A stretch of 64,000 nt of DNA from contig QEOQ01000378.1 of the NCBI GenBank assembly GCA_010279815.1, forward strand, positions 359,168-423,167. Reading direction: 5' to 3'. The notes beneath the pieces were generated by a model. That model saw only the letters and a program-made list of their open reading frames with translations. It searched no databases and was not told the DNA's origin. The stretch comes from Brachionus plicatilis. Its lineage: Eukaryota > Rotifera > Eurotatoria > Ploima > Brachionidae. The translations under genes and the position numbers were made by a program. This document shows positions 1-14,001 of this stretch, in pieces (the first letter of the stretch is position 1; each line of letters starts with the position of its first letter).

Positions 1-290
1 AAAAAAAAATAATATTTATATATTTTTGACTTAAGACCTTGAAAAAAAAAATAATAATTGGAAAAAGAAAAAAAATGGAAAAAACTTTATTTTTAGAATT
101 TATTTGTTAATTACGTTTTAGAATTAAAACACTAACTATAAAAACCACCAAAATAAATTTAAATTTTCGTTTTGATTTTCAAATAAAAGCTTAATAATTT
201 AAATTTAAATTACTTTTTTAAATTCTAAATTGAATTGAATTATGATTAAAATTTGAATTTAAATTTAATTATTATTCTGGGTTTAAATTA

Positions 291-420
291 AAACTCAAAT
301 AAAAAATTTGTTTAAATTTAAACTCAAATAAAAAATTTGTTTAAATTTAAACTCAAATAAAAAATTTGTTTAAATTTAAACTCAAATAAAAAATTTGTTT
401 AAATTCAAACTCAAATTTAA
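291..420. repeat. 29-bp tandem repeat, about 4.4 copies
   Basis: A unit beginning aaactcaaat and containing aaatttgtttaaattt recurs at 291, 320, 349, 378 and (partly) 407, a period of exactly 29. The last copy has one substitution. The first 1,100 bases otherwise hold only A/T-rich sequence with no gene I can support. Confidence 0.9.
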
Positions 421-1105
421 AAATTAATTTAAGTATTTAAAAATAAATTCAAATGCTATTTATTTACAACACTAGGTTTAACAGATCGGAATAACTTTTA
501 AGAACGATTTCCCTTAAACTTTTTAAACTTTTAAAAAGTTTGTCTTTTAATTAAAATTTCTTCAACTATGATAAAGTCTCTAAAAATGGGTGTTAATTTT
601 TGGAGATTTAATACCTTCAAACGATATATCAATTTTGGCAGAAGTTTCGCTTTTTTAATACGAAATTTCTTGACCTTATTACTTTTTATTTTAATTAAAT
701 TTTATAATTAAATTAATTAAAATAATTTGAGAACAAAAATTTCCTAAAAAAATCCTTTTTGCTAATTTCAAAAGCTTTTTTTCTTAAAAAAATGCATCTT
801 AGCTTTGATTATTAAAAAGATTTATTAGAAATATGTGGCTTTCAATGAAAATTTTTAAATGAACTGTTTTAAGAGTACTCATTTTTTAATAAACTTTTCC
901 GCCAACTTTTTTATGCAAACTGAGAAGAATTAAACGCAATCAATCAATCAATCGAATAATCAAAACAAAAACGAGGTTCCATTAAAGTCTTAAAAGAAGA
1001 TAGGGGCGACTCATAAGGATTCATAAAGAAATGAACATTTACCACCACTAAATATGCACAGCCTTTTCTCTGTTTGCCTTTTTTTTTCCTATGTGGATTT
1101 AATAA

Positions 1106-1297
1106 AGAACTCCTAATGAAGGTTTTGAAAAATTGATATCTGAAAATAAAATTACTACGAACAAACGTGCAGCAAATAATTTTGAAGATCTTGCAGCCGC
1201 ATTTATGAAAACCTTTACACCACAGATACTTTCCCAATATTTAAGAATTTTATCACAGGTAAAGAAAGAGCCAAAATTAAATTATCAATATTCTTAA
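1106..1297 (+). other. Possible coding exon, unidentified
   Basis: A 63-codon open frame has protein-like composition, unlike the surrounding A/T-rich DNA: a charged helix-like start (NEGFEKLISENK) and then EDLAAAFMKTFTPQILSQYL. A good splice donor (CACAG|GTAAAG) lies at 1258/1259, and a possible acceptor (aataaag) precedes 1108, so 1108-1258 could be an internal exon. No start codon fits and no neighbouring exon was found. It may be a host exon or a transposon gag-like relic. I do not recognise the family. Confidence 0.25.
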
Positions 1298-1799
1298 ATT
1301 TTATATTCTCAAAATGAATAATTAAGAACTTGAATTCGAAAATGTTTGAATCTAATTTACTAAGAGCAAATATTAAAGGAAAACATTTAGAGCACTTTTA
1401 AATTTTTACCTTAGGACTTAAGGGACAAACATTTTTCAGGATCAGTTTATTTCATTCCATTCAAATTGTCAATGAACAGAATTGAAATTATCGAATTGAA
1501 ACGAACCTCACAACCCCAACGTTTTGTTGGTTTTTCTTATGACAATTTTGAAATTTTTTTTTGTTAAATTAAAAAAAAATAAATAAATTAAAGTCTGTAT
1601 TAATTGATAAAGTTTTATTTTTATCTTTTCAATAAAATTTTTTTAAAAATTATTTAACTTTAAAATTAAAAAAACTTAAAAAGATTCTTTAACGAATTTT
1701 TTAAGAAACAGAAACGATTATTCTTCAGAGAATTTTTAAAGAAAAAACGTTCCGAAATCTTTAAAAAATCTTAAATATTTTTTGACTGTATTCTTAAAA

Positions 1800-2338
1800 T
1801 GTTCAGGTGGTCAAAAGTTTCACAAAATTTACTCTAAAAAAATCTTCAGTAAAAAATATGAACACATGATCTTGAAATTGACTTTTAGAATTTTCATAGT
1901 CTATTTTATGAACAAAAAAAATTTAAATTTAAATTTTTAATTTTTGGGCTAATTTTAAGACCACTTTTATTACAAATTTCATTTGGTAAAATTATTTTTA
2001 TGAAATTTTTTTCAATTCAAAAATGAATGGACTTTCTGGGTACAAAACTCCAATTTTCTGAAGGAATCTAAATCCATTTATTTTTGAATTGAAAAAAATT
2101 TCAAAAAATTAATTTGTATCAAATAAAATATGTAATAAAAATGGTCTCAAAATTGACTCAAAAATTTTAGAAACAAATTAAACGTTTTTTTGCTTTTGGA
2201 AAATAAATATTTTTTGTTCATAAAATTGACTATGTAAATTTTAAAAGTCAATTTCAAGATCATGTGTTCATATTTTTTACTGAGATTATTTTAAAGCAGT
2301 AAATTTTGTGATCAGGTTGTCAAACTTTTGACAAGACC
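1800..2338. repeat. Foldback (palindromic) element, about 540 bp
   Basis: The left arm (about 1805-1925), with aatatgaacacatgatcttg and gtcaaaagttt, reappears reverse-complemented at about 2210-2330 (caagatcatgtgttcatatt). The inner parts also pair, so almost the whole block is one long inverted repeat centred near 2065. It looks like a non-autonomous foldback or miniature inverted-repeat element. No coding frame is visible. Confidence 0.75.
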
Positions 2339-2995
2339 CAAAAAATTTGAATTAGATTACTAGTTTCATAAATAAGAAAAAAAAATTCAAGAAATTATTA
2401 TATATTCTAATAACTTTGCAAGTAAAACTAATTTACAGAAAAAGTTTATTAAGTTTATTTGTACTGTTAAAATTCATAAGAAAATATTCAAATTTGAGAA
2501 AATAAATTTTAAATAGTATTTAAAATTCTTTTCTTTATCTGATTTGTAAAAAATAATTAATCTAAATACATTCTAAATTTTTAATTAAAATCTTATTTTA
2601 TTTTAATAATATTGTATTTTGTATTTTATTAACTTTTTGATACCCTGTGTTGAATTTGAATTCAAGTTTTTAAAGTCGCATCTATCATAGTATACATTGG
2701 GCGCCGAAGGATTAATGTGAAAAATAATTTATATATTAAATTTATAGCTTTTCTTTAGAACATATTCTTTTTAAAATTTAAATTAAATAATTTTGAAAAT
2801 GATTCACAAATCAGAGTCTATGTACTTTCATTTGATAATCCTAATGTTGAAAACTTGTGGGCTTAGAAACACAATGCAATTTATTAAAAATAAAAATTCT
2901 TCTTCTTTAAATGTCTAAATTTAGTTCATATTAAAAGCATATAAATTTTTGTTTAAAATAGATTTTCATTTTTATATCAAATTAGAAAAAAAAAG

Positions 2996-3574
2996 ATGAC
3001 TATTTTGTTTGGTACATCCACAGCTTCGATGGAAGCAACTGGCTACCTGAAAGGGATAGTAGCGGGTGCAGGAGCAGGTCTTGGTTTCGGCACTATAGGA
3101 GCATTGGTAGACACTGGTAAGGAAAAGTTGTCACCTACACTAATTGCATCATCAACAGCAGTTGGCGCTTTCATTGGTTGCATCAGCGGAACAAGAACTA
3201 ACACTGTACTGGAGAACGGATTGATCGGAGCAGGCACAGGAGCTCTATCGGCTTTGCTGACCAGCAAACTTATTTGCTTGACCACTAATCAAACAATCTC
3301 GGGCATGCTTGGCAGCGTTATTCTTGGCACCCAGCATAAGTCCGGGATTTTGAGTCTTAATTGTTGGAAGCAAGTTCTTAGAGATCAATCAGATGATCAT
3401 GATGGCAAAAGATTAGACTATGTGCTCAGAGATGAAAGGATAAAAAATGTGGTTATTAATGAAGATGATGAAGGCATGGATTTGCAAGTGGAGAATTGTT
3501 GGAATGAAAAATTCAAAATTAAATTTTTAGTTTTTAATAATCAAATTTTTGCTCATGCTGAAATTATTTCTTAA
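2996..3574 (+). CDS. Glycine-rich membrane-type hypothetical protein, 192 aa
   Basis: A complete open frame ATG-TAA with base composition much less A/T-rich than its flanks. Residues about 18-110 alternate glycine/alanine-rich hydrophobic stretches (GIVAGAGAGLGFGTIGALV, then two more near 50-65 and 75-90), like glycine-zipper membrane hairpins. The C-terminal 70 residues are charged and soluble-looking (RDQSDDHDGKR, NEDDEGMDLQ). No signal peptide is clear. I do not recognise the family. The start is the first ATG after an A-rich leader, and upstream exons cannot be excluded. An AATAAA lies 2 nt after the stop. The frame is probably real because of its length, composition and the coincident polyadenylation signal. 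Confidence 0.6.
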   Translation: MTILFGTSTASMEATGYLKGIVAGAGAGLGFGTIGALVDTGKEKLSPTLIASSTAVGAFIGCISGTRTNTVLENGLIGAGTGALSALLTSKLICLTTNQTISGMLGSVILGTQHKSGILSLNCWKQVLRDQSDDHDGKRLDYVLRDERIKNVVINEDDEGMDLQVENCWNEKFKIKFLVFNNQIFAHAEIIS

Positions 3575-3575
3575 T

Positions 3576-3581
3576 AATAAA
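3576..3581 (+). promoter_or_regulatory. Polyadenylation signal AATAAA
   Basis: AATAAA begins one base after the TAA of the 192-aa frame, implying a very short 3' UTR. Confidence 0.5.
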
Positions 3582-4264
3582 ATTTAAAAAAAAAAATTTT
3601 AACTTAATAATAATGTATCACATTCGGACTGAGAAAAAAGAAAATATAAAATTATTGACTTGAACTGACAATTTATCAAAAATTAATAATTTTGATTTCC
3701 AATTTTTTTAAAGAAAATTTTCAATTCATAAGATAATTTTATTCTTGTGATATCAAACAGATTCAAATGTCTGTTAATTAAAATTTGATTTTAAAAAATA
3801 AATAAATTAAAAAAGGTGAACCAAAATAGAATTATGTGAAAAAATTTAATAAAACTATTTAATAGGGTGCCTAATTCTCGAAACAGATATAAAAAAAACA
3901 AATAATTTTTCACCCTTCAAGTGTTTGACTTTTGATATTACATTCATGTATCTAGCAATTTTTACCTACTCCGCCCGACTTTAATTTTTTTTTCTAGTAT
4001 TTTTTATCAATCTTAATTTAAGCTTTTTTCTAAAAAGATAAAAAAATAAAAAAGGTGAGCAATTTTTCAAGTCAAAATTTATAAAGAAAAAAGAAAGTTT
4101 AACTTGATAATTGATGTTCGTTTGATGCATTTTAACAAAAACTCAATTTATAAAAAATTGAAAAGAGAGCGTAAATAGTTTTTTAAACTACAAATATTAT
4201 CTTTAGAATCATCACATCACTAACCCAAAGTCGAAATTTATAAAAAAACAATTTAAAGTTTTTC
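3582..4264. other. AT-rich intergenic sequence
   Basis: I see no gene, RNA or clear repeat here beyond short A/T runs. Confidence 0.5.
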
Positions 4265-4456
4265 GGCAAAATGTAGAAAATTTTACATTTTTACATTTTC
4301 ATATCTTTAGATTTTTTGTGCAAAATTTCATAAAATTTTTTTTTTTTAATTTTGGTAACTAAATAATTTGGAAGAGTTTTTTTTATTCTCTGAAATATTG
4401 CACAAAAAATCTAAAAATATGAAAATGTAAAAATGTAAAATTATTTTCATTTTGCC
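4265..4456. repeat. Foldback element with about 65-bp arms
   Basis: The left arm begins ggcaaaatgtagaaaa and continues through tttacatttttacatttt to gattttttgtgcaaaattt. The right arm is its near-perfect reverse complement and ends cattttgcc. The spacer is about 60 bp. The same sequence family is the core of the foldback at 33918-34286. Confidence 0.8.
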
Positions 4457-5265
4457 AGTTTTTCATGCTTGACAAATTAACTTAAAATTATTTTTTTATT
4501 TGAAACTGAAAAAAACATTTGAAGAATCGCACTTTTTCAATTTTATTACAACATTGGATACATTTTGTAATTTAAACACAAGAAATTTAACCACATAAAT
4601 ATGGAAATTTGTTCAAAATAAAAAAATTGTCAGCTGAAGACATCTTAAATATTTACTGCAAGTTAAAAAAATATTATGGCACCAAAAGACAAATTTTAAT
4701 CTTTAAAACAGACTATGTCCAATTTAAAACCAAATAAATGATCCCTTACAAATAGCCCCAAATCTTCCAAAAATTTTTATAAAATCAAAAAAAAATAAAT
4801 AAAAACTTAAATAAAACTAAGTAAATTTTATAAGGTGTTTGAAAACCAACAACAAGCTGAGGCAGAGCTAGAGCTTATTTGGTTCTTATTGGTACCCTCA
4901 TAAAAATTCTACTGTTAAAAGACAAACTGTATTTTATAATTGTAAACAAGGTATTTATTTTTCTGTTATTTTGTTTCTTACATTTTATTAAAAAATTTTT
5001 ATTATTTTATATTATATTTTCAAAGATCAAGGGTCAAAGTAAAAAGCTTCCCAAAAGTATTTTAATTTAAAAGTCAACCATTCAACCGTCAAGAGTCTTG
5101 CACGATGCTTTATAGCATAGATGAGCATTATCATGAAGAGAAAAGAGAATAAGCTCCTCACGGCATAAGTCCACTAGTTCACTTTCTGAAGCTTATTCTA
5201 TTCCAATTAGGCATAAACGAAAACAATGACGACCAGCAGCAAAAGCAAGCGCCTTAATTTTACAG

Positions 5266-5364
5266 CCCAACGAAACTCAGCCTGAAGTCGGTGTCGATGA
5301 GTACCCAAGTAGCTCAGAAGAGACGGTAGCAACCACTGCAACTGCAGTCATAAAAATAAGTTAA
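5266..5364 (+). other. Possible terminal exon, unidentified
   Basis: Following a splice-acceptor-like aattttacag, a 32-codon frame reads PNETQPEVGVDEYPSSSEE and on to a TAA. The region from about 4820 also has protein-like fragments (VFENQQQAEAELEL before a GT at about 4890). They cannot be joined into one frame with confidence. It could be the 3' end of a small gene or transposon debris. Confidence 0.22.
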
Positions 5365-5439
5365 TTTTTATTCTATCTTTTTTTATCTTTACTTTTATCA
5401 AAATAAATGACAATATAAAATATTGTGAGGCTTAATTAA

Positions 5440-5525
5440 TTACTTAATTTATTTATTTATTTGTTTATCTGTACCGAGCTAATACTCATTCAGAAACTTT
5501 AATTTTTTCTGAATATATTGATGAC
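5440..5525. repeat. Dispersed T-rich/core/A-rich short repeat, copy 1
   Basis: A T-rich run (atttatttatttgtttat) leads into the core ctgtaccgagctaatactca and ttcagaa. Related cores occur at 21394, 55570 and 63830, so this is a dispersed short element. Confidence 0.45.
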
Positions 5526-7034
5526 TTAATCATTATAATATCGAAATTCATTTAATATATACACATATCAATAAAATAGCCGGCAATTCACAATTTAATC
5601 TTGCATATATATTATTTTATCGTGCATGTTAATTACCTGCCTTTTAATAGTAGATTTTATTTTTAAATTAATAAATATAAATTGGTCTATGTGTTACAAA
5701 TTTAACTTTTTTAGTTTTTCATATTTTTTAATGGTAAACAAGAAAATAATTTTTTATGATAAATAATATATTTTCACAAAAAAACGAAAATTTAAAAAAA
5801 AAAGATTTGAATAACTTTTTATACAGGCCATTTACATTACCAATTTTTGTAAGTTTGGTAAATTTCACGCCTTTGACCTGTTGTAAATAAACCCAGTAAA
5901 AATCATTATAAGCAAAAAATTTTTAAAAATAGTCTTTTCTTTGAAATGTAATGATAAAAAAAATGGTTCCTAAATAAAGGTAATATTCTTTATTATACCA
6001 AAATGTGTAGGTTCTTGATTTTTTTCTCATTTTTTTGCAATATATTCAATGTAAATGTTTCTCTTAAATAATTTCTATGCATCTTTTAATATAACTTTTT
6101 CCCCTGACTTTTATGTACTTTTTACATCCTCAGCAAAATTACTGCACTCTGTATTATAATACTCTGTTCTCGAATATCATTTTAGAGAATTTAAATTTAA
6201 AATTTAATTACTTAAAAAAATCTGTTTAGTTTATAAAAATAATTCTTGATAGAAAGAAGTATTGTTACTATGATTTAATTATAATCAGCTTTTTCACCTC
6301 AATTTGAATTTAAACAATCTACTTATCTTATCATAAATTTATCGTGCCTTTTAAAAGAAATAATTTAAAAAAAAATCATTTTTAAAAAGTAGGGAAAAAG
6401 TATTCTGACTTTTTTAACTGTTCGTAATTCTTTTTCAAAAAATTATTAATAATAATAATAATAATAATAATTATAACTGCAACAGGAACCAAAGTTTCCT
6501 GCGGAGAATGATAACAAAAGATACCAATATAATTACCAATTAAAATAACCTAAAACTTTTTTTGCCAATTTTAAAATATACAATCAAAAAATGCTAATCA
6601 ATTAATTTATATCGATATTAATTATTGAAATGGTTCAATCACTAAAATTTTATTATCTAATTTATTTTTAACATTCTTTAGCATTAAAAACTATTTTATG
6701 AAATTTTAAAATTTAAAATCAAATAGCCCATTTTTTTCCACTAACTTCATAAAAACAGCTCTGCTGAGATCATTTAAATTAATAAATAAATGCCAAAATC
6801 TCAGAAAGACCAGAGATTCCCAATCAATTAATTTCTTTAGATATTTTATTTATTTATAATACACTAAAAAAATACTTGATTGACTTTGACAATTAATCAA
6901 ACAGATATTTAATTCAAAAAATAAATTTATTTAGAAAAAAAAATGAAACATTCACATATTAATCGATTTAAAATCGAAAAAAAAATTAGATATAAAATCT
7001 GCAAATCAAAGGAAAAAAAAAGCTCTCAGTGATT
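5526..7034. other. AT-rich intergenic with (AAT)n microsatellite
   Basis: No gene seen. The only simple repeat is an AAT/ATA microsatellite at about 6446-6470. Confidence 0.5.
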
Positions 7035-7040
7035 TTTATT
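7035..7040 (-). promoter_or_regulatory. Polyadenylation signal for UBE2E
   Basis: AATAAA on the minus strand lies 6 bases beyond the TAG of the UBE2E frame, again implying a very short 3' UTR. Confidence 0.5.
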
Positions 7041-7046
7041 ACAAAG

Positions 7047-9599
<2,553 letters not shown>

Positions 9600-9600
<1 letters not shown>

Positions 9601-10085
9601 AAATATTTAATAAAGCAAAACATTGAAATATTCAAATCAAATTTTTTTGAATATTTTTACGAATTCTGTAAAAATCAAATTGATATTATTAAATATAGAA
9701 AGCTTGAATGTTGCAAACTTCAACATTGATCTCTTGATCACAAAGTTATTTATCAATCTTGTATTAAAATATTCAAAAGTTTTTTCACCATTAGCCGTTT
9801 TTGACATTGGTTCAATCAGATTGTCACTATTCCTTAAATTATATTTTAAATTCCTCGAGTCATTTTTATTTAAATTCATTCTTAAATTTTCGGGCGAAGC
9901 GTTTTATAAGCAAAAGATAACATTCTATCAAGAATTATATGCTGTAAAAGCAAATAACCCTAATTTTGCAGACTTGTTTTTAAATTTTAAATATTTGCTT
10001 AAAATTAGACAATTTACAAAACTATCTCTTTTAGTAAAAAAGCTATTCAAGTTTTTCTGAATTGAAACGAACTTCACAGTCCCTT
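9600..10085 (-). pseudogene. LINE (non-LTR retrotransposon) reverse-transcriptase C-terminal relic
   Basis: On the minus strand the frame from about 9879 down to 9637 reads KYNLRNSDNLIEP followed by GEKTFEYFNTRLINNF. This matches the YNLRN...P..T..G..SF.Y...LWN block found after the polymerase domain in many LINE ORF2 proteins. Sequence just upstream (about 9880-10080, other frames) continues the same protein in broken form. The matching plus-strand 145-aa frame is a shadow. A second, shorter relic of the same family is at about 34890-35010. Confidence 0.55.
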
Positions 10086-10429
10086 ATTATTATTTTCTTG
10101 ATTGCCACCAATATGGTGATGTAAAAAGTAAAAAAAAATAAGTTTATTCTAAATTCTAAGTGAAATAATAGTTTAGAGATACACGAAGCAGAGCTATAAA
10201 TATGGGAGTAAAGTCAATAAAAAATTTCCTACAAATAAAATTACTCTAAAAGAGAGATATTAAAATAAATACATTTATTTTTTTATTAAATAGTTATGTT
10301 TCTGTCTAAGTTAACATTACTTTCTTAAATAATTTTCTTTTAGTCATATAAAAATTTTTTTTCATAAATAAATTAATTTTAAAATATAAAAATATTAGTT
10401 TTTATTTAAAGCTCCATTATTTGACTTAC

Positions 10430-10707
10430 CTCTTTTTTTCAATTGAACAAATTCTCTATCAACTTCATCGAATCCCTTGTTAGTTAACTTACATAAAGCA
10501 ATGAAATGTCTACAAATACCAAATTCAGAAATTACAATAAGTTGATTGATTTGTCTGAAACGCTGTTGAAGATGGAAGATCTAGTTTAATATAATCATCG
10601 ATTTCTTTCTTAGTAAATCCATTTTCAAGGTGATTCCATTCTTCAGAATTACTTGAAGCTTGACTTCGAGTTGAAAGATTTGACGCGTCATCGTTGTAAA
10701 TTTCCAT
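10430..10707 (-). pseudogene. Unidentified gene exon with a frameshift
   Basis: From an ATG at 10707 the minus strand encodes MEIYNDDASNLSTRSQASS, then NGFTKKEIDDYIKLDLP. That frame ends at 10525. A second frame overlapping it from about 10590 continues with protein-like sequence (QLIVISEFGICRHFIALCK, then GFDEVDREFVQLKKR) and stops at a perfect splice donor, AG|GTAAGT, at 10430/10429. No GT-AG intron fits between the two frames, so a +1 shift (mutation or assembly error) is the simplest reading. The family is not recognised. The following exon would lie below 10,430 but was not found with confidence. Confidence 0.4.
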
Positions 10708-11132
10708 TTTGAAATAAATACAGTGCCGATTTGACAAGTGGATTTACGTAATTTTACGTAAAAATTGGTAAAAATGAAAATGCCAGAAAAAAGCTCAATA
10801 AATTTAATAAATTTTGAAAAAAGTAGTTTCTATTTTTTTGATTATTTTTTACCAAAAGTTACTTTTTTTACTTTTTTTTATTAATTTTTACGTAAATTTA
10901 TATAAAAAAAGGTGAAATATGGTAAAAAAAAGTAACTTTTGTAAAAAAATTAAGAAATTAAATTAATTTTTAAATTTTTAATTTTTTCTAATAAACTCGC
11001 ATCTTTCTAATAGATCATCCGCCATTTTTGTCTATCACTATATCAATTTCCTTTAAAACAAAAAATAACACATATTTAATATTTTAAAATTTTAAGAATA
11101 ATATACTTTTTTTAATTGACTTATGTAATTAT

Positions 11133-12219
11133 TAGTGTTGGGCGGCGGCCAACTTTGGCCGGCCAGTCTACGGCCGGACTTGAACGGCCACTTGGCCGGC
11201 CAGTTTAAACGGCCTATTTTGGCCGTGAATTTAACGACCGCATTTTAGACCGACCGTGAAATGGCCGGCCAAATTTTAGAAAACCGTGAGGTGGCCGGCC
11301 AACTATCGGCCAAAATAAAAACCGACCGTGAAGTGGCCGGCCAATTGACGGACCGACCGTGTGGTGGCCGGCCAACTGAAAGGCCGTAAAACGGCCGACC
11401 GTGTGCAGACCGGCCGACCGTGTGCAGACCGGCCGCCCACAAAACGGTCCAAAAAAAAATTTTATTTGGATATTTAAAAAAAAAATTTAAAAGTAGAAAT
11501 TATTATTTATCAAAATTTTGGATCAGGTAATTTTTAATTATTAACCCCAAATTTTTTCAATAATCGTTAAATTTTATATATAAATTTATAATTCTGTATT
11601 TTAGATAGTTTTTTTATAAAAACGATTTTAAAAAAAAAATTAGATTTATAAAAATCGATGATGAAAATCTAATTAGTTTTAATGATTATTTCTTTAAAAT
11701 TTTTAATTTTTCTTTAATGTTTTTAAATTTTTTTAAACATCTTAGTAAAATTTTTTTTTGGACCGTTTTGTGGCCGGCCGGTCTGCACACGGTCGGCCGT
11801 TTAACGGTGTTTCAGTTGGCCGGCCACCACACGGTCGGTCAATCAGTTGGCCGGCCACTTCACGGTCGGTCCGTCAGTTGGCCGGCCACTTCGCGGTCGG
11901 TTTTTATTTTGGCCGATAGTTGGCCGGCCACCTCACGGTTTTCTAAAATTTGGCCGGCCACTTCACGGTCGGTCAGTCAGTTGGCCGGCCACTTTACGGT
12001 CGTTTTTTTTTTAGGCCGAAGGTCGAACGGCCACCTCACGGTCTTTTAAAATTTGGCCGGCCATTTCACGGTCGGTCCGTCAGTTGGCCGCGGCTTGGCC
12101 GGCCAGGCACGGTCATTGGCCGTTAAATGGACCGGCCGTTTTTTGGCCGCTTGCACGGCCGGCCACGGTCTCGGCCATTTTTTTTTTCTGGCCGGCCTCT
12201 CGACCGGCCCCCAACACTA
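11133..12219. mobile_element. hAT-type non-autonomous element, GGCCGGCC-rich foldback
   Basis: The 10-bp terminal inverted repeat tagtgttggg...cccaacacta is flanked by an exact 8-bp target duplication, gtaattat (11125-11132 and 12220-12227). Terminal TAGTGTTGG and 8-bp duplications are hallmarks of hAT transposons. Each terminal arm (about 300 and 460 bp) is an array of about 35-bp units built on ggccggcca plus cacggtcggtc, in opposite orientations. The middle (about 11450-11750) is ordinary A/T-rich DNA. The arms are strikingly G/C-rich against the rest of the window. Open frames across them merely reflect the repeat and are not proteins. No transposase is inside. Confidence 0.85.
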
Positions 12220-12729
12220 GTAATTATTACATTTAGTAATTTCAGAGTATTTGCAGTATATTTTATTACTTAAAATAATTTTTTCCTTTGATATCATTTC
12301 TAAATTAAAAAGGTTTTTTTTGAAAAAAAAATTAAAGTAACAAGGTAGTACGGAAACAAGGCTTTTATATAGTTAATTTTTTTGTTTTTTTTATTTTTAT
12401 TTTTTAATAAGGTTTATTTTAAAATTCTATTTTTTTCAAAATTTTTTCGAACAAAAAAACTACAAAATCGGTGATAGTTTCTTTCAAGAATAAAAACTTT
12501 TTATCTCAGTCAATAATTTTTTTTGTCACTAAAAATAATAATAATAATAATTATTTTTAATTCACTTTTGTCTTAGAAAAATAAAAGTGGAAAAATGTGG
12601 CTGTCGTCGTTTAAAATGATCTGACCTCTTTATACATCACTTGCAAGACCTCATTTGGAGCATACAGTATTTATTAAGATTGAATATTTTTTATAAATTA
12701 TTAAAATTCAAATTGGCTTTTAGTGGTTT

Positions 12730-12810
12730 GAAGAGCAGTGATTTGATCAGACTATAAATAAAACTTATTTTTTAAAGATAAAAAGAGGATAATTCTTATT
12801 TCTGAAATAA
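12730..12810 (+). repeat. LTR-like fragment
   Basis: The stretch gatcagactataaata followed by aaacttattttttaaaga is shared with the LTR-like sequence at 54558 onward. It looks like a short solo piece of the same LTR family. Confidence 0.35.
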
Positions 12811-12960
12811 ATACTTATTTATTTATTGATGAATTAACCTCCTATAAGGAGAAGTAAAAATTAAAAAATTACAAATAAAAAAAAAATAAATAAATTTATA
12901 TAAAAATAATAAAAATTAAAAGAAAAGAAAAAATAAAAAAAGAAGAAAAAAAGAAAAAAA
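12811..12960. repeat. Dispersed T-rich/core/A-rich short repeat, copy 2
   Basis: T-rich start, core cctcctataaggagaagtaa forming a tiny stem, then about 100 bases of A-rich sequence. The nearest relative is at 25505 (actccattaggagaagtaaa). Confidence 0.45.
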
Positions 12961-13250
12961 AAGGGTGATTAATTTTTATAAAATATTTATTCTTAAAATT
13001 TAAAATATTTCTACATGACTTCAAAAAAAATTTTTTGAAAACTAACAGTTTATCGATGAGGAAGTATGCCGCAAAAAGAAAACCTCAAATTATTATTTAT
13101 TTCGAATGGTCATTGATAAGGACTTGATTAGCCGTGATTTTACTTTCAAAAATTTAAAAGCATTTGAAATCAAGGAAAATGCTGGGCGTCCATTCCAGTA
13201 GGCGGCAAATATTCAGATACAATCTGAATAATACCTGTAAGAAATAAAGA
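12960..13250 (-). pseudogene. Inverted duplicate of a terminal exon
   Basis: This block is the reverse complement, with modest divergence, of about 15170-15460. It carries a minus-strand copy of the last exon (acceptor ttcttacag, then IQIVSEYLPPTGMDAQHFP and a stop near 13179) together with its 3' flank. No matching upstream exon exists on this strand, so it appears to be a partial inverted duplication of the gene at 13824-15242. Confidence 0.65.
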
Positions 13251-13279
13251 AAAAAAATAAAATTTTGAATTTATATTGA

Positions 13280-13400
13280 ATAATAGTAGTAGTAGTAGTA
13301 GTACTAAGAAGTGCTGTGGGGAAAAATAAAATATATTTTGTCCCGAGCAGTAGCGACAGTAGACGCTCTGTTTTACGATGATCTGAGAAGCTTCACCTGC
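13280..13400 (-). mobile_element. LINE 3' end, (ACT)n-tailed, copy 2
   Basis: Read on the minus strand it runs gcgtctactgtcgctactgc ... ccccacagcac ... (tac)n, the same order as the 3' end of the LINE at 14002-14966. Only about 120 bases remain, so this is a heavily 5'-truncated insertion. Confidence 0.5.
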
Positions 13401-14001
13401 AACCACCTTTTTTTTTTAATTTTAAATTCATAGCTTAGATAAAAGGGCATCATTGAATCTGACAGAGCCTGATTTGCCAACTAAATAAAGCTGATATCTT
13501 TTTGGCCAATATGTAATACGAGTACATTAATTCCACCATTCTTTAAAAATATTGTCTCCAATCATCAAATTTTTTTGACAACCAGTGGCCCTTAAGACGA
13601 AACTTGGTTTGTTTTTTTCGAAGTTCTTTCAATTTTTAAAAGGTGTTCTTTTTTCGTGATACCAAAATAATTATCATCAATTTCGGAAATCTAAATTTTT
13701 CGTATAGTTGAGCCCAGAGCCACGTTCCAATTTCTTCTCTTTAAAAAAATATTTCATTATTCAATATAAATTCAAAAATAAAGAATCTGAGAGAAGACAG
13801 ATCCAGTGTCCCATTATATTTAGAATCACTTGCCAAAGCCTTTCTCTGGAATGGAGACCAGACTTAAAATAGTTGAATATGACGAAAAGGAGGCTTTCTT
13901 CAGCAAAATCAATAACTATTTGACATGGGACTTTACCATCAATCAAGAAGATTGGCTATTGCAACCAGATAGAATGGAAATTCATACTTTTGATTACATA
14001 A

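Noticed and set aside
291..420. Possible CRISPR array
   Set aside because: The 29-bp units are head-to-tail with no unique spacers, in a eukaryotic genome.
3043..3285. Minus-strand frame opposite the 192-aa protein
   Set aside because: It mirrors the glycine-rich plus frame and has no independent support.
6446..6470. AAT microsatellite as a regulatory site
   Set aside because: Simple repeats are common here; nothing links it to UBE2E.
9623..10060. 145-aa plus-strand frame
   Set aside because: The opposite strand carries the LINE YNLRN...GEKTF motif; the plus frame is its shadow.
11245..12049. Open frames rich in RPxHGRSVxWPATSRSV inside the G/C-rich element
   Set aside because: They are translations of the GGCCGGCC/CACGGTCGGTC tandem units, present in both arms on opposite strands, with no codon signal beyond the repeat.
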